Of a stretch of DNA of 64,000 bases, positions 1-7,174 are shown piece by piece. The position numbers and the translations under genes were made by a program. The notes under the pieces are model-generated. The model searched no databases. It saw nothing but the letters and a program-made list of their open reading frames with translations, and was not told the DNA's origin. The stretch's first letter is position 1; every line of letters starts with the position of its first letter. Origin of the DNA: Bog-473 sp036502025 (lineage in GTDB: Bacteria > Actinomycetota > Acidimicrobiia > Acidimicrobiales > RAAP-2); contig DASXZJ010000029.1 of NCBI GenBank assembly GCA_036502025.1, forward strand, positions 97,443 to 161,442, read 5' to 3'.

Positions 1-5
1 TGCTG

Positions 6-1025
6 GTGGGGGCGCGGCGCGCCGGGGGGCGGGGACGGGCGGCGTGGGGCCAGCCCGCGCTGGTGGCGCTGGTTTCTTGGGTGGTGGTATGGATCGTCTA
101 TCTCGTGCTCGATCCCAGCGTGGTGGTGCACTCGTGGGTCGTCCTGCCCCAGCCGTATGTGGAAGGCCTCAGGTACCTGTTCTCCCACGACACCAGTAGC
201 GCGCCGGGATTCCTGTTCGGCGTGTCGTGGACCGGGGCCAACGTCTGGTTCTGGCCGGCCACACTCCTGGTCAAGCTCTCCACTCCGGTCCTGCTCGTCC
301 TGGTGGCCGGGTCCCTGGGGTTCGTCGCCCTGGTCCGGATGGGCCGGGTCAGCGCGTCCACGTGGCGACACGTGCTGGTCGGCGTGATCGTGCCGGGGGC
401 GGTGCTGATGGCTGTCGAACTTCCCAACCCGCGCACCTTGGGGGTCCGTTACCTGCTGCCGGTCATTGCGCTGTGGATCGTGGTCGCCTCGCCCATTGCC
501 CTCGTGGCGGGGCGCCGGTTGGTGGCGGTCACGCTCGGTCTCGTGTTGGTCGCGGCTGCGGTGGTGGTAGCGACGTCGTACCCCCACTCCATCGCCTACA
601 CGGCGGCGCCCTTCCGTCCGGGCTACCGAGTGGCCACCGACTCCAATGTGGACTGGGGCCAGGACTTCTCCCTCTTGACGGCGTGGAGCCGGGGCCGCCA
701 TCCCTATGTGGCGTATTTCGGGCCGCGTGGGATCACCGCGTCGAGCATTCCGGGCGCCCGACCGCTGGTGGGGACGGCACCGAGTGCCGTATCGGGTTGG
801 GTGGCCGCCTCGGCGAGCGACCTCACCAGCGCCGACCGGTCGTCGTTGGCCTGGTTGCGGGGCTACTGCCCGGTGGGGACGCTCGGCGGCTCGATCCTGC
901 TCTACTACTTCGCCACGGCACCCGACGCGGGGGCGGGGCCTTCGACGCCGGCGGCGGTCTGCTCGGGGAGTCTGAGTCACCGTACGAGTTCTGCTGCGGC
1001 GCCGAGCGAAGGTGGTCGCGCGTGA
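6..1025 (+). CDS. Membrane glycosyltransferase (GT39/GT-C-like), C-terminal part
   Basis: This is probably the C-terminal part of a polytopic glycosyltransferase of the dolichyl-phosphate-mannose mannosyltransferase-like (GT-C) superfamily, which moves a lipid-linked sugar across the membrane. Hydrophobic segments lie near residues 17-36, 80-110, 122-138, 147-168 and 170-190. They are followed by an outer-face tail carrying DSNVDWGQD (212-220), a motif I associate with this family. The first in-frame GTG is six bases from the window edge and complete family members are longer, so the gene almost certainly begins upstream. Its TGA overlaps the GTG of the next gene (GTGA), so the two are probably co-translated. 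Sugar donor and acceptor cannot be told. Confidence 0.65.
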   Translation: MGARRAGGRGRAAWGQPALVALVSWVVVWIVYLVLDPSVVVHSWVVLPQPYVEGLRYLFSHDTSSAPGFLFGVSWTGANVWFWPATLLVKLSTPVLLVLVAGSLGFVALVRMGRVSASTWRHVLVGVIVPGAVLMAVELPNPRTLGVRYLLPVIALWIVVASPIALVAGRRLVAVTLGLVLVAAAVVVATSYPHSIAYTAAPFRPGYRVATDSNVDWGQDFSLLTAWSRGRHPYVAYFGPRGITASSIPGARPLVGTAPSAVSGWVAASASDLTSADRSSLAWLRGYCPVGTLGGSILLYYFATAPDAGAGPSTPAAVCSGSLSHRTSSAAAPSEGGRA

Positions 1026-1696
1026 GCCCGGCCCAGGTGCTCTCGGCCGACGAGGTGGCGACGTTCCTCGGTGCGGTGGACTGGTTCATCGCGGTGACGG
1101 AACAAGCCGCGGTCGCAGCAGGGTGGGCTGGGCCCAGCGCGCTGGTGGGGTATTCCATCGGTGGGTTGGTGGCGCACGGCGCGGTGGCCGGGGTGCTCCG
1201 CCTGGAGCAGGTCCTCGGCGAGCCGGAGCCCACCGATGGGACCGAGGTGGACGTGGCGGCGTACTACGGCCCCAATCGAGTTGGCGGGGTCGACGGGGCC
1301 GACCCGCTGTTGGCCATGGCCCGGGCCGCCGGGGAAGAGCTGGCCCAGCGGGGCCACGCGGGGGTCCTCGAGTCATGCCGCCAGGGGCGGACCAGGTTGG
1401 GCGCGGTGCTTCCGGAGGCTCGGGCGGATCGTGTGGTGCCGGTCCTTCGAGTCCGGGGAGGCGTCACGCCGCTGGCCGATTACCTCCGGACCCGGGTGCT
1501 CGAACTGCTGGTGCACGGTGACGACGTGGTCGCCAGTGTGCCGGGGTTGACGGTTCCGGATCCACCGTCGGCAGCGGTGGAGGTGTGCCTCGGCCTCTGC
1601 CTCGACCTGTCGCGGGCGCGCCTGGGCGACGTCGCCACCCTTCGCGCGTTCACCCGGGCCGAGAGGGTTGACCCGGGCTCGTTACGTGCGCTCTGA
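1022..1696 (+). CDS. Mycothiol-dependent maleylpyruvate isomerase family (DinB fold) protein
   Basis: A 224-residue protein resembling the actinobacterial MDMPI N-terminal/DinB-like four-helix family, whose characterised members use mycothiol as cofactor. The most recognisable stretch is the C-terminal helix ELLVHGDDVVAS followed by a Pro-rich loop, as in the family core that carries a metal-ligand His. I could not place the other usual metal ligands with confidence, so activity is uncertain. The GTG start overlaps the stop of the upstream glycosyltransferase by three bases. The gene ends head-on against the ABC permease gene with only 21 bases between the stops. Substrate is unknown. Confidence 0.65.
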   Translation: MSPAQVLSADEVATFLGAVDWFIAVTEQAAVAAGWAGPSALVGYSIGGLVAHGAVAGVLRLEQVLGEPEPTDGTEVDVAAYYGPNRVGGVDGADPLLAMARAAGEELAQRGHAGVLESCRQGRTRLGAVLPEARADRVVPVLRVRGGVTPLADYLRTRVLELLVHGDDVVASVPGLTVPDPPSAAVEVCLGLCLDLSRARLGDVATLRAFTRAERVDPGSLRAL

Positions 1697-1711
1697 CCGT
1701 CGCCACGACGG
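1697..1711. terminator. Short hairpin between convergent genes
   Basis: A perfect six-base stem (CCGTCG/CGACGG) with a three-base loop starts directly after the stop of the MDMPI-fold gene and lies before the stop of the facing ABC permease gene. Being symmetric, it could serve both strands. There is no T-run, so classical intrinsic termination is doubtful. Confidence 0.35.
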
Positions 1712-1717
1712 GGTTGA

Positions 1718-2629
1718 TCAGGCCAGCACCTTGCGTCGGAAGTTGCGCAAGCCGAGCGACATGAAAACGGCGCTGAAGGCCAGGAGCGCCGGATAGATCA
1801 CGTAGAGGTGCATGTGTGACGCGTTCGTGAATGCAGCCCGCATCCCGTCGTTCACGTAGATCAGGGGGTTGATCAATACGATGGTCTGGAGCCAATGGAA
1901 CCCGCCGACGGTGACCGGGGCTAGGCGTGTCCACTGGTAGTAGGTGCCGCCCAGGAAGGTGATGGGCAGCACGATGAAACCGAACATCAACCCGAGATTG
2001 CGCGGCTCGAAGCTCGTGCCCAGCAGGAGCCCCAGCGAGGTCATGGCAAGGCAGGAGAGCGGCACGAGGGTGACGATGAGGAGCCAGTGCAGGTTGATGT
2101 GGGCCTCCACGCCGGCCGCGTGGACCACCGAGGCGATCGGGAGCACGAGGATGGCCGAGATGATTCCCTGCGCTCCGCCCGAGATCACCTTGGAAATGGC
2201 GACGAGCCAGATGGGGCAGGGAGCCTGGACCCGATCCTCGATCTCCCGGGTGAATCCGAACTCCTGGGCCAGCTGCATGGCCACCGCTTGAATCCCCTGG
2301 AACATGATGGATAGACCCACCACACCGGGTACCAATACCGTGGCGAAAGCTGACTCCGCGCCCGGGATGCCACTCGCGGCGCCGATGCCCTGTCCAATCT
2401 TGGGGAATACGTAGAGGAATACGAAGCAGAGTAGGAATGGCTGCACCAGGGTGCGGACGGTGAACTCGACCAGGTGCTTGCGGAGAACCACCAGATCGCG
2501 CACGATGAGCGCGCCCAGTGAGGTCCAGCTGGCGGCGGTGGCAGAGCGGGTTGGCGTCAACGAGACGTGATGCGACTCGGGGCTCCCGAACGCGCCGACG
2601 ATCCGCGGCTCTGAAGTGGTAGCTGACAT
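1718..2629 (-). CDS. ABC-2 type transporter permease (DrrB-like)
   Basis: A 303-residue ABC-2 permease with a cytoplasmic N-terminal region and about six membrane helices: near 60-80, 100-125, 150-170, 180-200, 210-230 and the C terminus. It is the membrane half of an exporter whose ATPase is encoded immediately upstream. The ATPase TGA and this ATG share one base (TGATG), so the two are translationally coupled. DrrAB-type pairs export drugs, lipids or glycans; the substrate here cannot be read. It is the last gene of a four-gene minus-strand unit with a ferredoxin and a PadR regulator. Confidence 0.88.
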   Translation of the reverse strand: MSATTSEPRIVGAFGSPESHHVSLTPTRSATAASWTSLGALIVRDLVVLRKHLVEFTVRTLVQPFLLCFVFLYVFPKIGQGIGAASGIPGAESAFATVLVPGVVGLSIMFQGIQAVAMQLAQEFGFTREIEDRVQAPCPIWLVAISKVISGGAQGIISAILVLPIASVVHAAGVEAHINLHWLLIVTLVPLSCLAMTSLGLLLGTSFEPRNLGLMFGFIVLPITFLGGTYYQWTRLAPVTVGGFHWLQTIVLINPLIYVNDGMRAAFTNASHMHLYVIYPALLAFSAVFMSLGLRNFRRKVLA

Positions 2630-3627
2630 CAGTCGCGCAGTTCCTTTCCGGTGAGGCCGATGAAAACGGTTTCGAGGGTCGGCTCGGCGACCGAGAGATC
2701 AGCCAGGGAGAAGCCGCCGGCCTCCGCCGCGGCGACGACACGGGGCACCAGCCGCTCCGCTCCCTTGACGTGGAGTTCGACCCCACCGGGGATGGTGCGG
2801 CAGCGCGTGACGCCCTCAACCGAATTGGTGAAAACGTCGGCCAGGGTTTGGGTGTCCCCGTCTGCCTTGACCGTGACGATCGTGTCGGCCCCGACACTTC
2901 GCTTGAGGGCAGCCGGGGTATCGAGGGCCAGGATCTTGCCGTGGTCCATGATGGCCACCCGATTGCAGAGCTGGTCAGCCTCTTCCATGTAGTGAGTCGT
3001 GAGCATTATCGTCTGCCCATCGGCGTTGAGACCGCGCAGGAGTTCCCACAGCGCCAGGCGACCCTGAGGGTCGAGTCCGGCGGTGGGCTCATCGAGGAAT
3101 AGGACGGCCGGCCGATGGAAAATGGCGCGAGCCACCATGAGCCGCTGCGCCATGCCACCCGAAAGGGCGTAGACCGAGGCTTTGGCGAAGCGCGAGAGCT
3201 GGAAGCGCTCGAGGAGGTCGTCAGCGGTCTGCTTGCACTCTCGGCTGGCCATGCCGAAGAGACGGCCGTGGAAGTAGAGGTTCTCCCAGGGTGTGAGTTG
3301 CCGGTCCAGCGTGTTCTGCTGGGACACCACGCCGATCAGCTGCTTGGCCAAGGTGGGATGGCGCACCACGTCGATGCCGCCGACGAAGGCCTGGCCGTCC
3401 GACGGGATGACGCGGGTGGTCAGGACACCGACGGTAGTGGTCTTTCCGGCCCCGTTGGGCCCCAGCAGTCCGAACACCTCGCCGGTCCCGACCCGCAGGT
3501 TCAGCTCGTCGACGGCGCGGAAATCCGTACCGGCATAGGTCTTGGTCAAGCCGATCGTCTCGATGATGGTCGGGGCCGATTCCGGCGTCGTGGCGTCGGG
3601 CGAATGAGGATCGGTGGTTGTCGTCAT
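2629..3627 (-). CDS. ABC transporter ATP-binding protein (DrrA-like)
   Basis: The ATPase subunit of the exporter. All nucleotide-binding motifs are intact: Walker A GPNGAGKT (about residues 56-63 from the chosen start), Q-loop SQQNTLD, signature ALSGGMAQR, Walker B LFLDEPTAGLD and H-loop TTHYMEEAD. The C-terminal extension ending in VAEPTLETVFIGLTG is characteristic of DrrA-type subunits. I chose the ATG at 3627; an in-frame TTG at 3654 would add nine residues, and neither has a clear ribosome site. It follows the padR gene by about 33 bases and overlaps the permease by one base. Confidence 0.9.
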   Translation of the reverse strand: MTTTTDPHSPDATTPESAPTIIETIGLTKTYAGTDFRAVDELNLRVGTGEVFGLLGPNGAGKTTTVGVLTTRVIPSDGQAFVGGIDVVRHPTLAKQLIGVVSQQNTLDRQLTPWENLYFHGRLFGMASRECKQTADDLLERFQLSRFAKASVYALSGGMAQRLMVARAIFHRPAVLFLDEPTAGLDPQGRLALWELLRGLNADGQTIMLTTHYMEEADQLCNRVAIMDHGKILALDTPAALKRSVGADTIVTVKADGDTQTLADVFTNSVEGVTRCRTIPGGVELHVKGAERLVPRVVAAAEAGGFSLADLSVAEPTLETVFIGLTGKELRD

Positions 3628-3660
3628 GGCGTGTGTCTGCACAGTACCGTTCAATCCCGG

Positions 3661-4236
3661 TCAGTCCTCGGCCAGAATTTGGTACAGCTCCCGGCGTGCC
3701 TTCTTGATGACCTCGATGCCCCGCTCGACCTGTGCGTTCTCGCCGGCCCCCGAGAGCTGTTTGGCTGCATCCATCAGTTGGACGACGGTGAGTCGCAACG
3801 TTCGAATCTGGTCATCGTTCTCAGCGGCCGTTTCCCACGGCAGGGGAGCGTCGGCCGTTGCATCCGCTCTGCCGGCGTCGGTAAGCGTGAAAGTTCGGGT
3901 GCCGTCCGTCTCGACCGATTGCACCATGCCCTCGTCCTCGAGCATCTGGAGATGCGGATAAACGGAGCCTGGGCTCGGCCGCCACAGCCCGCCGCTCATT
4001 TCTTCCAATCGCCGCATGACCTCGTAACCGTGTGCCGGAGATTCCTGCAGCGCGGAGAGGATGGCACGGCGAATGTCACCCCGGCGCATGCGCCGGCCTC
4101 CGCCCCACCCGCCTCGTTCTCCGCCCCAGCGACCGCGTCCGCCGCCGTCTCCGCGTGGGAAGGGGCGTCGTTGCGGTCCGCGCATGCCGTGCTGGCCATG
4201 CGGTGCGTCATGATCGTGGTGTCGTTCGTGTCCCAT
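3661..4236 (-). CDS. PadR family transcriptional regulator with His/Gly/Arg-rich N terminus
   Basis: A 191-residue PadR-type winged-helix repressor. The DNA-binding part (about residues 50-125) contains RRGDIRRAILSAL, HGYEVMRRLEE and SPGSVYPHLQMLEDEG, with a C-terminal dimerisation helix after about 135. The first 48 residues are unusual: a His-rich opening (HERHHDHD) followed by a Gly/Arg-rich stretch. That layout resembles E. coli YqjI, a nickel-responsive PadR protein whose His-rich leader binds metal; metal sensing here is inference. It sits between a ferredoxin gene and the ABC exporter genes and probably controls them. A perfect TGATATATCA palindrome upstream of the ferredoxin is a candidate operator. 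Confidence 0.88.
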   Translation of the reverse strand: MGHERHHDHDAPHGQHGMRGPQRRPFPRGDGGGRGRWGGERGGWGGGRRMRRGDIRRAILSALQESPAHGYEVMRRLEEMSGGLWRPSPGSVYPHLQMLEDEGMVQSVETDGTRTFTLTDAGRADATADAPLPWETAAENDDQIRTLRLTVVQLMDAAKQLSGAGENAQVERGIEVIKKARRELYQILAED

Positions 4237-4287
4237 GTGGAGACTCCTTCTTGTCTTGTGGTGACTTGTTGTCGTGATAAGGGCCGG

Positions 4288-4686
4288 TCACCGGGTCGTT
4301 GGCACGAGGGTGATGGCAGATTCGGGGCAGGCGACCACGCAAAGCCCGCAGGCATGACACGCCTCGGCACGGACGGCGTAGGCCGCCTGGCGCCGGTGGG
4401 CGACGCTGCGCACTTTGCCGAAGAGGCTGAGCGACCCGAAGTCGGCATCCGTGATGCGGGTGACTTCGAAGACGTCGTAGGGGCACACCTCGGTGCAGTC
4501 GCCTTTGGCTTCACAGCGGCCGAGATCGATGACAGGGCTGAAGCGGCCGGGTTCGGCCCGGCAGGCTTCCCCTGGTCGATTGGGATCGGATCGCGCCCGC
4601 CGGACCTTGGCTGGATTCGTTCGTCGGGCCGCTTCAAGAGGGACCGGCTCATGGGCGAAGGCGCCGTTGTCCTGGCTGTCCGTCAC
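4288..4686 (-). CDS. Ferredoxin with one complete and one altered Fe-S motif
   Basis: A 132-residue bacterial-type ferredoxin. The C-terminal motif is complete: C110-x2-C113-x2-C116-x3-C120-P. In the first motif the middle cysteine is replaced by Lys61 (C58-x2-K61-x2-C64-x3-C68-P). This resembles seven-iron ferredoxins that hold a [3Fe-4S] plus a [4Fe-4S] cluster, so a 3Fe or atypically ligated cluster is likely. About 50 residues precede the clusters, with no signal peptide. The GTG start heads the operon ferredoxin-padR-ATPase-permease. Redox partner unknown. Confidence 0.85.
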   Translation of the reverse strand: MTDSQDNGAFAHEPVPLEAARRTNPAKVRRARSDPNRPGEACRAEPGRFSPVIDLGRCEAKGDCTEVCPYDVFEVTRITDADFGSLSLFGKVRSVAHRRQAAYAVRAEACHACGLCVVACPESAITLVPTTR

Positions 4687-4740
4687 GACGGCTCGGTCCG
4701 GGAGGTTTGATCTGGTCGTTGCTGTGCTTCCATAACGCTA

Positions 4741-5859
4741 ATGATATATCACAATACTCTGGCGATGTCACGAAGAATTACGGAAAAATGTGCCCGGCGC
4801 CAGGCGCGGCAGCCTTTTCGCATCATGTGGGACCACGGATGGCGTCCCGGCGGGCTCAGATATTCTCCGGCGGTGGATCCCTCGCCTGTGAGAACGCGCC
4901 TCAGCGAGTTTCTCCACGGTTCAGGGATCGAACTCGGGCCGGGCCACAGTCCATACGCACCGCTTCCCCACGGAACCAGCGTCCGCTACGTAGATCGATG
5001 GCAACCTGAACAGAACTCCTCCCTCTTCCGGGAGTTGGGTGGAGATGCCCACTTTCCGCGGCCGGACGTGGTCGCCAACTTCGATGTCGATCGACTGGAT
5101 GACTTTCCCGACCAGAGTGAAGACTTTGTCATTTGCAGCCACGTTCTCGAGCACGTGGCCAACCCGATCGCGCTGCTGCGTGACATCTATCGGGTTCTGC
5201 GACCTGGAGGCACGCTCCTTCTCCTGCTGCCGGATCGGCACCGCACCTTTGACTCGACTCGAGTGCCGACCTCATTGGCGCATCTCGTCGTCGAGTTCGA
5301 GAAGGACGTCACCGAAGTTGACGACCTCCACATCGAGGAGTTCTTGGATCACACGAACATCGGTGAGGGCCAGACGACGTCGGTGCCCGAGGACCCTGAA
5401 GAGCGTCGAGCTCTCTTTGAGCTTCACCGCCGCCGGTCGATCCACGTGCACTGCTGGGATCAAGAAGAGTTCGTCGACGTTCTCACCCACGGCATCGAGT
5501 GCCTGGGGCAGCAGTGGGAGTTTCTCGACGGCGTCTCGACTGTCGAGGGTGGTCCGGACGGAATTGAGTTCGGCTTCGTCCTCCAGCGCGGCGAAACATC
5601 CGGAACGCCCACAGCCGTCTTAGAGCAGTTCACCTCGCGGTGGGAGTCCTGGAAGGACGACCGTGATCGGTGGGTGATCCTCGAGGCCGAGCGCCCTCCT
5701 CTCACCAGAAACGAGTACCGGCTGTTCGAAGAGCTCCAGACGACCCGGGGCGAGCTGGCGGCGGCTCGAGCTGAACTGACGAATCTGCAGCAATCCAAGA
5801 CGTGGCGCTATACGGCCGTCGCGCGTCGCCTCTACCATCGGGCGAGACCCGCTCGCTGA
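4741..5859 (+). CDS. SAM-dependent methyltransferase, polysaccharide-type
   Basis: A class I methyltransferase. The SAM-binding loop is ELGPGHSP (about residues 64-71), followed by SHVLEHVANP (133-142) and RVLRPGG (151-157), the usual motifs of the Methyltransf_11 type. After about 290 there is a helical tail ending in SKTWRYTAVARRLYHRA, a pattern I associate with cell-surface glycan enzymes; a sugar-modifying role is inference. The first 40 residues look non-conserved and cover the candidate operator, so the true start may be ATG 4825 or GTG 4873. The gene is divergent from the ferredoxin operon and converges on the nitronate monooxygenase gene. Confidence 0.75.
   Translation: MIYHNTLAMSRRITEKCARRQARQPFRIMWDHGWRPGGLRYSPAVDPSPVRTRLSEFLHGSGIELGPGHSPYAPLPHGTSVRYVDRWQPEQNSSLFRELGGDAHFPRPDVVANFDVDRLDDFPDQSEDFVICSHVLEHVANPIALLRDIYRVLRPGGTLLLLLPDRHRTFDSTRVPTSLAHLVVEFEKDVTEVDDLHIEEFLDHTNIGEGQTTSVPEDPEERRALFELHRRRSIHVHCWDQEEFVDVLTHGIECLGQQWEFLDGVSTVEGGPDGIEFGFVLQRGETSGTPTAVLEQFTSRWESWKDDRDRWVILEAERPPLTRNEYRLFEELQTTRGELAAARAELTNLQQSKTWRYTAVARRLYHRARPAR
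4742..4751. promoter_or_regulatory. TGATATATCA palindrome, candidate PadR operator
   Basis: A perfect ten-base palindrome stands in a short AT-rich island inside GC-rich DNA. It lies between the ferredoxin start (4686, minus) and the credible starts of the methyltransferase (plus). PadR-family repressors commonly bind short AT-rich inverted repeats at their own operon, so this is the best candidate operator here. The match to any specific PadR consensus was not tested. Confidence 0.4.
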
Positions 5860-5884
5860 GGGCGCATTGGGCGGCGCTTGGGGG

Positions 5885-6850
5885 TTAACGCCGGCTTGGA
5901 AGCCGGTCCAGAGCGGCTTCAGCTTCGGCCACGAATCGCCGGACGAGTTCGCCGGCCGGAACCAATTCATGGATGCCACCGACTCCCTGCCCCGCCGGGT
6001 AGCACTCCTTGTCGAGATCCACCCCGTCGGTGAAGGAATCGCCGCCCAGGTGCATCGTCCCGCCCCCATATGAGACGGCAAGCTGCTCGGGGAACTTCTT
6101 GAGCTCTTCGGGATGGGCGTCGAAGTAGTCGGTGTAGGTGTTTCGAACGACCCGCATGGTCTTGCCCGAGTAGGCCCGGCTCACCGTTGTCTGGTCTTCG
6201 CGGCTGGCCAGCAATTTCTCCTTGTACCCCAGGACGCCCCGGGCTTCGGGGGTGGCAATGAACCGCGTGCCGACCCAGATACCGTCGGCGCCGAGGGCCA
6301 GCGCGGCGGCCAGGCCACGTCCGTCGAAGATACCGCCGGCTGCCACCACCGGCACCCGGTCGCCGACCGCGTCGACGATCTGTGGAATCAGCGGGAATGA
6401 AGCAACCTGCCCCGTATGCCCTCCGGCTTCCGTGCCTTGGGCCACCACCAGATCACAACCTGCCTCGACGGCTCGCACTGCGTGCTCGACCTTGCCGCAC
6501 ATGCTCACGACCACGAGGTTGTTCCGGTGGCACTGGTCGACGACCTCGGTGGGCACGCCGAGACCAGCCACGAATGCCGTGGCGCCACCTTCGATGATCA
6601 GCTGTACCTGCTCACTCATCCCGCCGGGCATGGCGGTGAGGAGGTCGACGCCGAACGGCTTGTCGGTGGCGGATCGGACGGCGGAGATCTCGGCCTCCAT
6701 CTTCTCGTTGCCCATGGTCGACGCGCCCAAGCACCCGAACCCACCGGCCTCGGACACGGCGGCGGCGAGCTCCGAGTACGAGACGCCGCCCATCCCGGCG
6801 AGCATCACCGGGTGCTCGATGTTGAGCAGTTCGGTCAGTCGGGTGCGCAT
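5885..6850 (-). CDS. Nitronate monooxygenase (NMO/2-nitropropane dioxygenase family)
   Basis: A 321-residue FMN-dependent TIM-barrel enzyme that oxidises alkyl nitronates, or an enoyl-reductase-like relative. Visible are the flavin-binding start MLAGMGGVS, QGTEAGGHTG (138-147, with the catalytic-type His145), AGGIFDGRG (171-179) and GADGIWVGTRF (187-197). I chose the ATG at 6850, where the family homology begins. The reading frame stays open upstream to 7066, but that extension is Pro/Arg-rich and unlike the family. It is monocistronic by appearance and divergent from the MFS gene. The natural substrate, perhaps propionate 3-nitronate detoxification, is unproven. Confidence 0.87.
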   Translation of the reverse strand: MRTRLTELLNIEHPVMLAGMGGVSYSELAAAVSEAGGFGCLGASTMGNEKMEAEISAVRSATDKPFGVDLLTAMPGGMSEQVQLIIEGGATAFVAGLGVPTEVVDQCHRNNLVVVSMCGKVEHAVRAVEAGCDLVVAQGTEAGGHTGQVASFPLIPQIVDAVGDRVPVVAAGGIFDGRGLAAALALGADGIWVGTRFIATPEARGVLGYKEKLLASREDQTTVSRAYSGKTMRVVRNTYTDYFDAHPEELKKFPEQLAVSYGGGTMHLGGDSFTDGVDLDKECYPAGQGVGGIHELVPAGELVRRFVAEAEAALDRLPSRR

Positions 6851-7174
6851 GAGTATTTGCCCTCTTTCACCTTGTCGTTGTCGTTCCTGCCCGGTGCCGG
6901 GCCGCGCCTTCGCCGCCGGGACCGTAGCGCGGGCGGGCGATGAAGGGGATTCCGGGACCTCGGTCCCGGGTGGCCGCGGCGGGCAGGCGGAAGGGGAGGG
7001 TGAACGACCCCGCAGTCCATCAGCGGTGAGGCGGACATCGGGAGCCACGCGCCCGTGGCGAGCCATGAGCGCCCGGAACGGGTGGAGACATGGGCCACGA
7101 ACCCTGGGGAAGATTGCATTCGGTGCGCCGGATTTCTACTGTGAACCCACCGTGCCGGGCGTGAGGAGATCAAT
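6851..7174. other. 324-base intergenic region between divergent genes
   Basis: This stretch separates the nitronate monooxygenase (minus) from the MFS transporter (plus). Apart from the MFS promoter candidate (7114-7142) and its ribosome site (AGGAG near 7163), I see no convincing gene. Open frames on both strands here have Arg/Pro-rich translations typical of non-coding GC-rich DNA. Confidence 0.6.
7114..7142 (+). promoter_or_regulatory. Sigma70-type promoter for the MFS transporter
   Basis: TTGCAT (7114-7119) and TACTGT (7137-7142) are separated by exactly 17 bases, upstream of the MFS start at 7175. This leaves a leader of about 26 bases that contains an AGGAG ribosome site. The fused winged-helix domain of the product could bind here, but I see no clear inverted repeat. 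Confidence 0.5.

Noticed and set aside
227..1021. Open frame upstream of the MDMPI-fold gene
   Set aside because: Overlaps the glycosyltransferase gene in another frame and its translation lacks any family-like pattern; the family homology starts at 1022.
3115..4710. 531-codon plus-strand frame across the PadR and ABC genes
   Set aside because: It is the antisense shadow of well-supported minus-strand genes; long shadows are common in GC-rich DNA.
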